From a bacterium (GTDB lineage Bacteria > Bacteroidota > Bacteroidia > Bacteroidales > Muribaculaceae): 45,953 bases of DNA. Shown here piece after piece: positions 1 to 7,452 of this stretch; the first letter of the stretch is position 1, and every line of letters starts with the position of its first letter. Where the stretch lies: NCBI GenBank assembly GCA_004561555.1, contig SFVH01000023.1:1-45953 (forward strand). Reading direction: 5' to 3'. The notes under the pieces were generated by a model. It saw only the letters and a program-made list of their open reading frames with translations, was not told where the DNA came from and did no database searches. The position numbers were made by a program, and so were the translations under genes.

Positions 1-84
1 GCCGAAACAAAGCCTAAATACGACCCGCGCCGCCCGGTGGAAATATTCCCCGACTCGCCGCAAGACTACTACAGCTCGTTTTAG
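1..84 (+). CDS. C-terminal fragment of an unidentified protein
   Basis: The window opens inside a reading frame that runs 27 codons to a TAG at 82-84. The visible tail is Pro/Asp/Tyr-rich and ends in DYYSSF. Nothing in it is diagnostic of a family. It ends 60 bp before the helicase start and about 24 bp before that gene's promoter, so it is the upstream co-directional neighbour and not part of the helicase. No function can be assigned from this fragment. Confidence 0.6.
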   Translation, partial: AETKPKYDPRRPVEIFPDSPQDYYSSF

Positions 85-106
85 CCGCACAGCCTGCAGA
101 AATATT

Positions 107-136
107 TTGAATTAATAGTGGGTTTCACTACCTTTG
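107..136 (+). promoter_or_regulatory. Bacteroidetes-type promoter for the helicase gene
   Basis: TAccTTTG at 129-136 matches the Bacteroidetes -7 consensus TAnnTTTG. A TTTG at 107-110 lies 18 nt upstream, as expected for the -33 element. The first in-frame ATG (145) is only 8 nt past the core, so the 5' leader would be very short. Confidence 0.75.
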
Positions 137-144
137 TAATCACT

Positions 145-1563
145 ATGACAGAGAAAGAGCGGAAAATAGGGACAAGCATACTTGCCGCCCTGCCTTATGA
201 GCCCAACGAGCAGCAAATGCAGGTGGTGGCGGCATTCAGCAAGTTTGTTGCCGACGATGATGAACGCACAACCTTCTTGCTCAACGGCTATGCGGGCACC
301 GGCAAGACATCGCTGGCAGCGGCAGTGGTGAGCGGCTTGGAGCACTTGAAGATGAAATCGGTGCTTCTGGCGCCCACGGGACGCGCCGCAAAGGTGTTTT
401 CCTCCTATTCCGGACACAGCGCCTACACCATCCACCGCAAGATTTATCAGAGTCAGCGCTACGACCCACAGGATATGCACTTCAGCCTTGCTCGCAACCC
501 ACATAAGGACACAATCTTCTTTGTCGACGAGGCCTCAATGATAGCCAACAGTTCCTCCGAAGGGGCAGTGTTCGGCACCGGCTGTCTGCTCGACGACCTC
601 ATCACCTATGTGTATAGCGGCGAGCGATGCCGCCTGGTGCTCTTGGGCGATGTGGCACAGCTGCCACCGGTGGGCTATACCACCAGTCCGGCACTCGCCT
701 GCTCCACCCTCCGCAGCTACTCGCTGACAGTCTACGAGCTGTCGCTCACCGACACGGCACGTCAGCGCAAAGACTCCGGCATCCTCGCCAACGCCACCCT
801 CCTTCGCCGCATCCTCGCCTCGGGCAATCTCACCGCCCCGACGCTTGAGGTGTCGGCATATCCCGACGTGGAGGTGGTGGGCGGCGACACCCTCGCCGAG
901 AGCGTGGAGCATTGCTATGCCACCGACGGCACCGACGCCACCATCATCATCACTCGCAGCAACCGCCGCGCCGTGATGTTCAATCAAGGCATACGCGCTC
1001 GTGTGCTCTATATGGAGGCGGAAATCACTACCGGCGATATGCTGCTGGTGGCTAAAAACAACTACTTCTGGGCTGAGGGCTACAACCAAATAGACTTCAT
1101 CGCTAACGGCGATGTCGCCGTGGTGAGACGCATCTCGGAGGTCACCACCCTCTACGGCTTCCGTTTTGCCGACGTGACGCTCGAGTTTCCCGACTATCAA
1201 GTGGAGCTCGACGCCAAAATCCTCCTCGATGCCCTCTATGCCGAAGCGCCGGCGCTCACCCGCGATGAAAACGAACGCCTCTACCAAAACGTTATGGCTG
1301 ACTATGCCGACGTCTCTCGCAAGAGCGAACGCTATCGCCTGATGAAGCAAAATCCTTTTTTCAACGCCCTCCAGGTGAAGTTTGCCTACTCCGTGACGTG
1401 CCACAAAGCCCAAGGCGGGCAGTGGAAAAACGTGTTTATCGACATGGGATACATCCCCGAAGATGCCTACTCTAATGTGGACTTCTACCGCTGGCTTTAC
1501 ACCTCCTTCACGCGAGCCACTCGCCACATCTACCTCATCAACCCTCCTTTGGCAGTGAAATGA
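145..1563 (+). CDS. RecD-like superfamily 1 DNA helicase (AAA ATPase)
   Basis: A 472-residue ATP-dependent SF1B-type helicase, probably acting in DNA repair or recombination. The Walker A motif GYAGTGKTS lies near residue 50 and is followed by a LLAPTGRAAK segment (motif Ia). The Walker B/motif II is FFVDEASM, and motif III is LLGDVAQLPPVG. Near the C-terminus, SVTCHKAQGGQW and YTSFTRATRH are the UvrD/RecD C-terminal motifs V and VI. This size and motif set match the single-subunit RecD-like helicases annotated in many Bacteroidales; the RecBC partners are not in view. The ATG at 145 is preferred over codons further upstream because the promoter core ends at 136. The gene stands alone, with a 330-bp gap downstream. 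Confidence 0.88.
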   Translation: MTEKERKIGTSILAALPYEPNEQQMQVVAAFSKFVADDDERTTFLLNGYAGTGKTSLAAAVVSGLEHLKMKSVLLAPTGRAAKVFSSYSGHSAYTIHRKIYQSQRYDPQDMHFSLARNPHKDTIFFVDEASMIANSSSEGAVFGTGCLLDDLITYVYSGERCRLVLLGDVAQLPPVGYTTSPALACSTLRSYSLTVYELSLTDTARQRKDSGILANATLLRRILASGNLTAPTLEVSAYPDVEVVGGDTLAESVEHCYATDGTDATIIITRSNRRAVMFNQGIRARVLYMEAEITTGDMLLVAKNNYFWAEGYNQIDFIANGDVAVVRRISEVTTLYGFRFADVTLEFPDYQVELDAKILLDALYAEAPALTRDENERLYQNVMADYADVSRKSERYRLMKQNPFFNALQVKFAYSVTCHKAQGGQWKNVFIDMGYIPEDAYSNVDFYRWLYTSFTRATRHIYLINPPLAVK

Positions 1564-1594
1564 GGGCTGTGTCTCCCCCTTCTTCTTATATCCT

Positions 1595-1818
1595 TAAAAA
1601 ACAAACCGGCAAGCTGCTCCCGCAGACCACCGGATGAATTAAGTGAATATAAAAATCGAATGTTAATGTATCTTTTGGATGCATTTATTTATCATTAATC
1701 ATTAGCGTGATGATGTCAAAAAAATGAAATCCGTTTGCGCTTAATTACCTAAGACCAATTTGGATTTATTCACATCAACGCGCCAACGTTATGACAACAG
1801 CGCAACGCCGACAGCCTT
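1595..1818 (-). ncRNA. Candidate ~220-nt leftward small RNA
   Basis: This gene-free stretch (1564-1894) holds a leftward TACCTTTG core at 1824-1831. About 190 nt further on is a terminator-like hairpin (arms at 1606-1609 and 1630-1633 flanking an inner CTGC/GCAG stem) followed on the minus strand by a T-rich TTTGTTTTTT run. The interval has no convincing reading frame; the best is about 32 codons. It could be an independent small RNA, or simply the distant terminator of the pdxB operon plus a chance promoter match. Confidence 0.3.
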
Positions 1819-1823
1819 TTATG

Positions 1824-1831
1824 CAAAGGTA
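1824..1831 (-). promoter_or_regulatory. Leftward promoter core in the gene-free gap
   Basis: The plus-strand CAAAGGTA reads TACCTTTG on the minus strand, an exact match to TAnnTTTG. A CAAA at 1854-1857 (TTTG on the minus strand) is about 22 nt away, slightly wide for a -33 element. No protein gene lies downstream in that direction before the helicase stop. Confidence 0.4.
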
Positions 1832-1894
1832 TATATAAAACTCAAAAGTCAGCCAAAATTAATATTCTTTTAAGATTATTTAATATTCTACTCA

Positions 1895-2783
1895 CTATCT
1901 CACCTCCTTACGAAGTCGATAGCCATTGCGCAAAGCCTCAAACTGCGAGGGGTCGGCTTGCAAGAGCGAAGTGTCGTTGAGCGGATTATAGGAGCTCATC
2001 ACCTCGCCGATGCTCCTCGGGGTGACACCCTCAAGGGGCGCATCAACGACAGGCTTCCCCTTCACCGTCACACCATAGTGACGCTCAAAGGCGTCGAGCG
2101 TCATCGCCACCGCCCGGCATTTGCCCTCGGCGGAATAACCGGCGATGTGGGGAGTGGCTACAAAGGCATATTGCAACAGACGAGGATTGATGTCAGGTTC
2201 GTGTTCCCAACAATCGATGGCGGCGGCAAGGAGAGTGCCGCCTTGTAGAGCCTCCACCACCGCTTGCTCGTCGACCACACCGCCGCGAGCGGCATTGATG
2301 AGCAGTCGGCACTGCTCGGCTTGGCGCATAAACTCACTGTCGGCAAGGTGGAAGGTGGCGTCGTCGCCGCTATGAGTGAGGGGGGTGTGAAAGGTGATAA
2401 TCTCCGCCTCACGAGCAATGAGGTCGAGGGAGCAGAAGTTGCCGGCTTCAAGGCGTTGTCGCGGCGGGTCGCATCGCAACACCTTCATGCCCAAGGCTTC
2501 GCCCCACCGCGCCACAATGCTTCCCACATGTCCCACACCCACCACGACGACGGCAGTAGTCGAGGTCGATATGGTCGGTGCCGATGGTGGCGGTAGCGAT
2601 AAAACGCACACTGCTACCCTCAAGCAGCGAGGCATCACAACGGGTACGAGTGCGCACAAACAGCGTGTGGGCATCTCTCACCGCCGCAGCATCAATCTCC
2701 GGAGCTGAAAGATAGCGCACTTCCCCGAAAGGCTCGAGGAGTCCGCGTAGATATGGGATATTGGCTTCAACAATGATTTTCAT
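1895..2783 (-). pseudogene. pdxB: 4-phosphoerythronate dehydrogenase, internal deletion and frameshift
   Basis: PdxB oxidises 4-phospho-erythronate in pyridoxal phosphate synthesis. The first frame (2783 to about 2545) carries the N-terminus up to ATIGTDHIDLDYC. The rest, from VVVVGVGHVGS through the NAD-binding fold, RCDPPR, FHTPLTHSGD, NAARGGVVDE and ATPHIAGYSAEGK to the C-terminus, is in a different frame ending at the TAG 1895-1897. The switch lies near 2545-2552. About 40 residues that PdxB proteins have here, including the NAPGCNA segment, are absent from every frame. This indicates a real deletion of roughly 120 bp (not a multiple of 3), not a single-base slip. It is the last gene of a leftward operon, starting 3 nt after its neighbour's stop. 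The catalytic region downstream looks well conserved, so the lesion is recent or an assembly fault. Confidence 0.85.
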
Positions 2784-2786
2784 CTC

Positions 2787-3749
2787 TTAAAGGATATTTA
2801 TTACCGTAGCCACCGACAGCGCTACATCAACGGCTATCAGGGCGATAATCACGACGTAGTCTTTAGCAAACTTGCGTATGGTGAAGAAATGAGCCGCTTG
2901 TATGGCGGTCAGAGCATTGACGAGGATGATATACTTGTCGGTATTGGCGAAGTCCACCGCCATTATCAGCAGCGTTGCCACCGCAAGGAGGTTGAGAAAA
3001 CCGTTGTAGGAGCGACGACGGTTGCTGTAACTCATAATGGTCCAAGCATTGATGATGCCGAAGGTGGTGCCGAGCGCCACGATAAACACAGTGTGCAACA
3101 AGCGTGCAACAGAGAATCCCGCCACCCACTGCTCCGCCATCGAGGAGAAGTCGGGAAGGTGAAACACCGTGAGGACATTGCCCGACAACGCATACGCCAC
3201 CCATAACGGCGCCGCCACTCCTATCGCGGCAGCAAGAATGGAGCGCATACCGTAGAGACCCATCTGCATCACCCCCAACAGAAACACCGGCACATAGAGC
3301 AACACCGACGGCTGCCACAATGAGGTTGCAGAGAGCATCGCCATAACCAGAAACACCCCGCCGCGATTGTGGCTTTGCCGAAAGAGCGAAAAGAGCACAT
3401 AGGTGGCAGCCAGGAGGATGAGCGTGAGCGGCAATCCGAGGTTAAACGCTGTTGCCACACATGGGTTTACCATCGTTGTAAACACAAACAGGGAGATGTA
3501 GAGCATCGTGTTTTCGCGAATAAACACGTATTTCTTATTAAGCAGAAACAGCGACTGCGCCACCACTATCACCGCCATCATCGACACCACGCGCTGCCAC
3601 AAAGGCGACATCGCCGGCTGTAGGGCACTCTTTGTGTTGACGTCGGCAGTGAGCATCGCCACCGCTGTGGCAAGCATTGCGGAGACCGCCACAGCCACCA
3701 TCACGAATGCTCGCGAGTGGAGAAATCGTCGTATCGTCACTTCATTCAT
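2787..3749 (-). CDS. Polytopic membrane protein of unknown function (DUF6427-like)
   Basis: A hydrophobic protein of about 320 residues with some eight to ten predicted membrane segments, including runs such as VMVAVAVSAMLATAVAML near the N-terminus and VVIIALIAVDVALSV at the end. I see no catalytic motif. Its length, segment pattern and place beside pdxB resemble the uncharacterised Bacteroidetes DUF6427-type proteins, but that is an impression, not a match. I chose the start MNEVTIRR at 3749, 13 nt after the DUF4919 stop; an upstream ATG at 3773 would overlap that gene by 11 nt and is possible. It is followed 3 nt later by pdxB, so it is translated within the same leftward operon. Confidence 0.7.
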   Translation of the reverse strand: MNEVTIRRFLHSRAFVMVAVAVSAMLATAVAMLTADVNTKSALQPAMSPLWQRVVSMMAVIVVAQSLFLLNKKYVFIRENTMLYISLFVFTTMVNPCVATAFNLGLPLTLILLAATYVLFSLFRQSHNRGGVFLVMAMLSATSLWQPSVLLYVPVFLLGVMQMGLYGMRSILAAAIGVAAPLWVAYALSGNVLTVFHLPDFSSMAEQWVAGFSVARLLHTVFIVALGTTFGIINAWTIMSYSNRRRSYNGFLNLLAVATLLIMAVDFANTDKYIILVNALTAIQAAHFFTIRKFAKDYVVIIALIAVDVALSVATVINIL

Positions 3750-3762
3750 ATCGCAACAGAGA

Positions 3763-4473
3763 TTAGTCGCCAAACTTCTGATGGCGGATTTTCAAGAGCA
3801 TCGACACATCGAAATAGTAACCCTCCGGGGCTTTCTTGTCTTTAGGCTTGTCGACGATGATATAATCCACGTCGCCCTCCAGAGGCTGATGCTCCACCGC
3901 CATCATCCCCATATTGTTAATAATGACATATTCGTGGATGGGGCTGGTCACTACCCACGGCATCTCTTTAGTGCCCTTGCCGGTGGAGAGGATGGCTTGG
4001 ATGAGGTGATTGAGGCGAAACTGCCATATCGAAGCGCGTGCATATTTCTTCTTTTCCTTGAGAGCATAGATGAAAAATTCCATCTGCCGCAAGTCGAAGG
4101 GGTCGTCGGCAAGCGACAACTCCGCATATTTGATGATGGTGTCGCACTCAGCGGGAGTGTGGCTCTTCTTGTAATAGAGCGGCTGTATCTTCTCCGAAAA
4201 CTCGCTGCGACGATAAGGGTCGTAGTCTTCTTGAAACATATACCCTAAATATAGATGACGATATTCTTGCATCGACATATTGGTGTCGTTGCTGAGAAAT
4301 TTGCGCCATAACTTCTTATAGTAATAGTTGGAATAGGGATTTTCGATGTTATGCTTGATAGTATCCATATCAGGAGCAATGGGCTTAAATTTGGAATCTT
4401 TCTCGTTGTCTACCGCCCCGGCAACAAGCGAAATGCCCACAACCACCAATAGAAAAGCTAATATTTTTTTCAT
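3763..4473 (-). CDS. DUF4919 family secreted protein
   Basis: A 236-residue protein with a signal peptide (MKKILAFLLVVVGISLVAGA). The mature part is soluble and helical. It contains YSNYYYKKLWRKF and MSMQEYRHLYLGYMFQEDY, the kind of sequence seen in the Bacteroidales DUF4919 family, whose members are around 200-240 residues. The role is unknown. It sits between the DUF456 gene (21 nt upstream) and the membrane protein at 2787-3749, so all belong to one operon with pdxB. The presence of a signal peptide suggests a periplasmic or outer-membrane location. Confidence 0.75.
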   Translation of the reverse strand: MKKILAFLLVVVGISLVAGAVDNEKDSKFKPIAPDMDTIKHNIENPYSNYYYKKLWRKFLSNDTNMSMQEYRHLYLGYMFQEDYDPYRRSEFSEKIQPLYYKKSHTPAECDTIIKYAELSLADDPFDLRQMEFFIYALKEKKKYARASIWQFRLNHLIQAILSTGKGTKEMPWVVTSPIHEYVIINNMGMMAVEHQPLEGDVDYIIVDKPKDKKAPEGYYFDVSMLLKIRHQKFGD

Positions 4474-4494
4474 CTCACGTCAAATTAATAGTAA

Positions 4495-4998
4495 CTACAA
4501 CTGCGCCCCGCGGATTGCCACCACAGCCACCATCAACGCCATGCCCAGAAGCGACACGCTGACCACCGTGGGAAACCCTTTGGCACAAAGATATTGCAAA
4601 AACCGCTTCGAGGGAAAATGCAGAGCCGCACCCTTGGGTGTGCGAGCAAAAAATATGCCCCCGGCAACAGCACCGACCACCGCTCCGACTATCATCGCGG
4701 CATAACTCGCCAGCGACAACCCCACCACCATCCCGGCAAGGGAGGTGAGGGTGATGGGCACGGTGCCCTGAGTGGCTTTGGTAAGAGCCGGCGACTGCAG
4801 CGAGCTAATGGTAAACACCAAAAACACCATCGCTCCCCAATAGCCCAATGCCTGAGCCGGAACGCTCACCGCTCCGCTCCACTGCAAGAGCCACAAGCCG
4901 CCATAAGAAGCAATCACCGAAGGCACATAAGGACGGATGCAGAGATAAATACCCCCCACCATCAGTATTGCGCCTGCTATTATCAGTGATATTTCCAC
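4495..4998 (-). CDS. DUF456 family small membrane protein
   Basis: A 167-residue integral membrane protein with about five transmembrane helices and Gly/Ala-rich turns (MIVGAVVGAVAGGIFFARTP). The pattern of two closely packed Gly-rich hairpins agrees with the DUF456 family, which has no established function. It is the first gene of a four-gene leftward operon. A near-consensus promoter lies just upstream at 5020-5027. Confidence 0.75.
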   Translation of the reverse strand: MEISLIIAGAILMVGGIYLCIRPYVPSVIASYGGLWLLQWSGAVSVPAQALGYWGAMVFLVFTISSLQSPALTKATQGTVPITLTSLAGMVVGLSLASYAAMIVGAVVGAVAGGIFFARTPKGAALHFPSKRFLQYLCAKGFPTVVSVSLLGMALMVAVVAIRGAQL

Positions 4999-5019
4999 TA
5001 TCGTTTTTGCTTTTGTGTG

Positions 5020-5027
5020 CGAAGATA
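5020..5027 (-). promoter_or_regulatory. Probable promoter of the DUF456-pdxB operon
   Basis: CGAAGATA on the plus strand reads TATCTTCG leftwards, one mismatch from TAnnTTTG, 22 nt before the DUF456 start. No good -33 TTTG is visible. Confidence 0.45.
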
Positions 5028-5211
5028 ATAAAATTCATCTGAAATGCCATCCTTTTGTCATTGTGTTTTTATTTTTTTGACCCTTTGACACGTCGTTTCA
5101 CGTTTTTTCATCATAATGCTTTTTGGGCAATCTGCAATAACCATGCAGTTAAATAATATTAAGGTAATGCATTTCTTTGCTGAAAAGCATTGTTGTAAGA
5201 AATAAAAATGT

Positions 5212-5219
5212 TACATTTG
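5212..5219 (+). promoter_or_regulatory. Promoter core of a candidate small RNA
   Basis: TAcaTTTG at 5212-5219 is an exact TAnnTTTG match. A TTG at 5190-5192 lies 19 nt upstream. No annotated gene follows on this strand before amt, which runs the other way. Confidence 0.55.
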
Positions 5220-5225
5220 CAGTGT

Positions 5226-5291
5226 GTTTTTCATGGTATTAGATTTAAGGTTAATTACAGATTGGTTGTCGGGAGACAATCAATCTTTTTT
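5226..5291 (+). ncRNA. Candidate ~65-nt small RNA with intrinsic terminator
   Basis: Directly after the promoter core at 5212-5219 comes about 40 nt of sequence. It is followed by a hairpin with arms 5260-5270 and 5275-5285 (11 bp, one G-U pair, GGGA loop) and a TTTTTT tail at 5286-5291. This promoter-to-terminator spacing fits a small RNA. A 24-codon frame (5233-5307) also starts here but runs through the hairpin, so a leader peptide is a weaker alternative. The gap 4999-5410 otherwise holds only the two leftward signals listed beside it. Confidence 0.45.
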
Positions 5292-5322
5292 ATTATCAGG
5301 CAGTTAGCTCGTTTTGATGACA

Positions 5323-5359
5323 TAAAAATGCCGAAATCTTAATCGCTAAGACTTCGGCA
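5323..5359 (-). terminator. Rho-independent terminator of amt
   Basis: A 13-bp stem (5329-5341 with 5347-5359, one G-U) and a 5-nt loop is followed on the minus strand by TTTTTA. It lies about 50 nt beyond the amt stop codon. Confidence 0.8.
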
Positions 5360-5410
5360 CACGGAAAATTCTAAAATTACTAAGAAAAGCTATAAATTTT
5401 TGTTAGGTTT

Positions 5411-6784
5411 TTATTTATTAGTCGACATCTCATCAAGACGCTTTTTGATTTCCGCAAGTTCTTCTTCGATTTCCACCGAGTCGGAATCGGCGAAGTTATA
5501 CTGCTCGTCGTGCTGACTGAGGTCAAGCCCCATTCTCTCGCTACGCACCGACACTCTCAGAGTCATCATCTTGTCGGTGAGCCAATAGAGGAACAAGCTC
5601 ATCACAAAAGCGTAGACAAACACTATGGCAACAGCCATAAAATGCACTCCAAACACATCCCAATTGCCCACCACCAAGCCGTTGACAAACACTCCGGTGA
5701 GGATGGTGCCCACGATACCGCCTACACCGTGAGTGGGAAACACGTCGAGAGCATCATCAATGTGCGACTTGTTTTTCCAATGCACTGCGATGTTACAGAT
5801 AAAAACAGTAAGGGTAGAGATAAACAGGCTCTGCCCGACAGAGACATAACCGGCACTCGGCGTGATAGCCACCAAGCCCACGACTGCACCCACAGCCGCT
5901 CCCATCGCCGAGGCTTTGCGACCTTGCAAGCGGTCGAAGAAAATCCATGCCAGCATAGCCACGGCACAGGCAGTGTTAGTGTTGAGAAATGCCTTGACGG
6001 CTATACCGTCGGCTGCCAACGACGAGCCGGCATTGAAGCCAAACCATCCCAGCCACAACATCGCCGCGCCAAGGATGACAAACGGGATATTTGCCGGCGA
6101 CTCGCTGCGGTCCAACTTAGTGCGACGTCCGAGATAGAGCGCTCCGGCAAGAGCCGCCACGCCCGAGGAAGCATGCACCACGATGCCACCCGCAAAATCC
6201 ACCACACCCATCTGGCGAAACAATCCGTCGGGATGCCATGTGCAATGTGCCAACGGACAATAGACAAACAGACAAAACAATACCATAAACACCATATAGG
6301 CGGAAAAACGAACACGCTCGGCAAATGAGCCGGTGATGAGCGAGGGTGTGATGATGGCAAACTTCATCTGAAACAACGCAAACAGAGCCAACGGGATTGT
6401 CGGTGCAAGATAATTGTCAACCTGAGCGCCTACACCCTTAAACATAAAGAAAGTTGTGGGGTCGCCTATCACGCCGCCTATGTCGTGACCAAACGACAGG
6501 CTGAAGCCAACCACTACCCACAACACGCTAATGATTCCCATAGCAATAAAACTCTGCAAGATGGTGGAAATCACATTTTTCTTCCCTACCATACCTCCAT
6601 AGAAAAATGACAAACCCGGAGTCATCATCAACACAAAGATGGTCGCCGTAATCATCCAAGCCACATCAGCCTTATCAACACTCGACGACATTTCACTCCA
6701 ATCACCGGTGCCTTCAGGCAGAGCTACGCCTAACAAGCTCACCAATACAACAACCGCTAAAAATACATACCAACGCTTTTTCAT
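5411..6784 (-). CDS. amt: Ammonium transporter (Amt family)
   Basis: A 457-residue inner-membrane ammonium channel. A cleavable-looking N-terminal hydrophobic segment is followed by about 11 transmembrane helices. Family landmarks are TPGLSFFYGGMV near residue 55, ITGSFAERVRF, the first pore histidine in GGIVVHASSGVAAL and the second in DVFPTHGVGGIVG. The C-terminal cytoplasmic tail is acidic and helical (VEIEEELAEIKKRLDEM). In many bacteria amt is paired with a PII gene (glnK); none is adjacent here. It has its own promoter (6831-6859) and terminator (5323-5359), so it is monocistronic. Confidence 0.95.
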   Translation of the reverse strand: MKKRWYVFLAVVVLVSLLGVALPEGTGDWSEMSSSVDKADVAWMITATIFVLMMTPGLSFFYGGMVGKKNVISTILQSFIAMGIISVLWVVVGFSLSFGHDIGGVIGDPTTFFMFKGVGAQVDNYLAPTIPLALFALFQMKFAIITPSLITGSFAERVRFSAYMVFMVLFCLFVYCPLAHCTWHPDGLFRQMGVVDFAGGIVVHASSGVAALAGALYLGRRTKLDRSESPANIPFVILGAAMLWLGWFGFNAGSSLAADGIAVKAFLNTNTACAVAMLAWIFFDRLQGRKASAMGAAVGAVVGLVAITPSAGYVSVGQSLFISTLTVFICNIAVHWKNKSHIDDALDVFPTHGVGGIVGTILTGVFVNGLVVGNWDVFGVHFMAVAIVFVYAFVMSLFLYWLTDKMMTLRVSVRSERMGLDLSQHDEQYNFADSDSVEIEEELAEIKKRLDEMSTNK

Positions 6785-6830
6785 AATCTTTTTTACCTTT
6801 GTTTTAATAGTTACTTAGAATTTTCATTTG

Positions 6831-6859
6831 CAAAGATAAAACAAATATTTCATATCAAA
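6831..6859 (-). promoter_or_regulatory. Promoter of amt
   Basis: CAAAGATA at 6831-6838 reads TATCTTTG leftwards. CAAA at 6856-6859 supplies a -33 TTTG with a 17-nt spacer. The leader to the start codon is about 45 nt. Confidence 0.65.
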
Positions 6860-7002
6860 AAGAAATTTATAAAATATTTTTTCAAGCATTTTGCCATTTA
6901 ATTAAATATAATTGTAGAAATTAGAGATATAACAGGTGTTTCACCGCAATTTTTTTAGTCTCTCAATATTCTTTTTAATAAAGCAATGGGAAGGAAGCAG
7001 CT

Positions 7003-7010
7003 TAACTTTG
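7003..7010 (+). promoter_or_regulatory. Promoter core upstream of the 118-aa/capsid-like gene pair
   Basis: TAacTTTG at 7003-7010 is an exact host-type core, 34 nt before the ATG at 7045. No clear -33 TTTG is present. The remaining gap back to 6785 holds only the leftward amt promoter. Confidence 0.6.
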
Positions 7011-7044
7011 CAGCGTAATAACAATCAACCAAAACAGAAAACAT

Positions 7045-7401
7045 ATGGAAAACACACCTACACCGGCACTCAAATCCAATGCCGAAAACCCAAACGAAGA
7101 TGCAGTGTTGCGCTACCTCGCCGCCAACCACCCCGACGACGAAGCGGCACTCACACAGCTCACCGCCTTGCTTGAAGGCGACCACACCGACGATGCTTTT
7201 CTCGACACCCTCTTCAAAGGGATGCGCCTCGACGAGATGATGGCAAAAGCGGAAGCCGACGCCTATCTGCGAGGCAAAAACGACGGCATCGCCACACAAC
7301 GCCGCCTCCTCGACACAGAGCCGAGCAGCGACACTGCCCCCGACGACAACACCGACAGCCCCACCATCCTTCGCTTTATGCGACGCAGTGTGTGGGACTA
7401 A
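7045..7401 (+). CDS. Acidic 118-aa protein paired with the capsid-like gene
   Basis: An unrecognised, strongly acidic protein of 118 residues, predicted soluble and mainly helical, with no signal peptide. The middle (residues about 20-85) has helical stretches with Asp/Glu clusters (LAANHPDDEAALTQLTALL). A disordered Asp/Ser/Pro linker follows, and then a short basic-hydrophobic C-terminal tag ending RFMRRSVWD. The stop is 51 nt before the capsid-like gene and both lie between one promoter and one terminator. By position and composition it could be a scaffold-like or cargo protein whose tail binds the shell; that is inference. Frame use and promoter look like host genes. Nothing suggests a known enzyme. 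Confidence 0.75.
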   Translation: MENTPTPALKSNAENPNEDAVLRYLAANHPDDEAALTQLTALLEGDHTDDAFLDTLFKGMRLDEMMAKAEADAYLRGKNDGIATQRRLLDTEPSSDTAPDDNTDSPTILRFMRRSVWD

Positions 7402-7452
7402 GCCCCCCGAGAATCACCTTTTTGTAATAACCTTTATATTAATCTAACTACT

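Noticed and set aside
535..1527. Long minus-strand frame of 330 codons
   Set aside because: It lies fully inside the helicase gene, whose motifs are clear; codon composition of the real gene creates the antisense frame.
2448..2674. Programmed frameshifting in pdxB
   Set aside because: About 40 conserved residues are missing, so a ribosomal slip could not restore the protein; a deletion explains the data.
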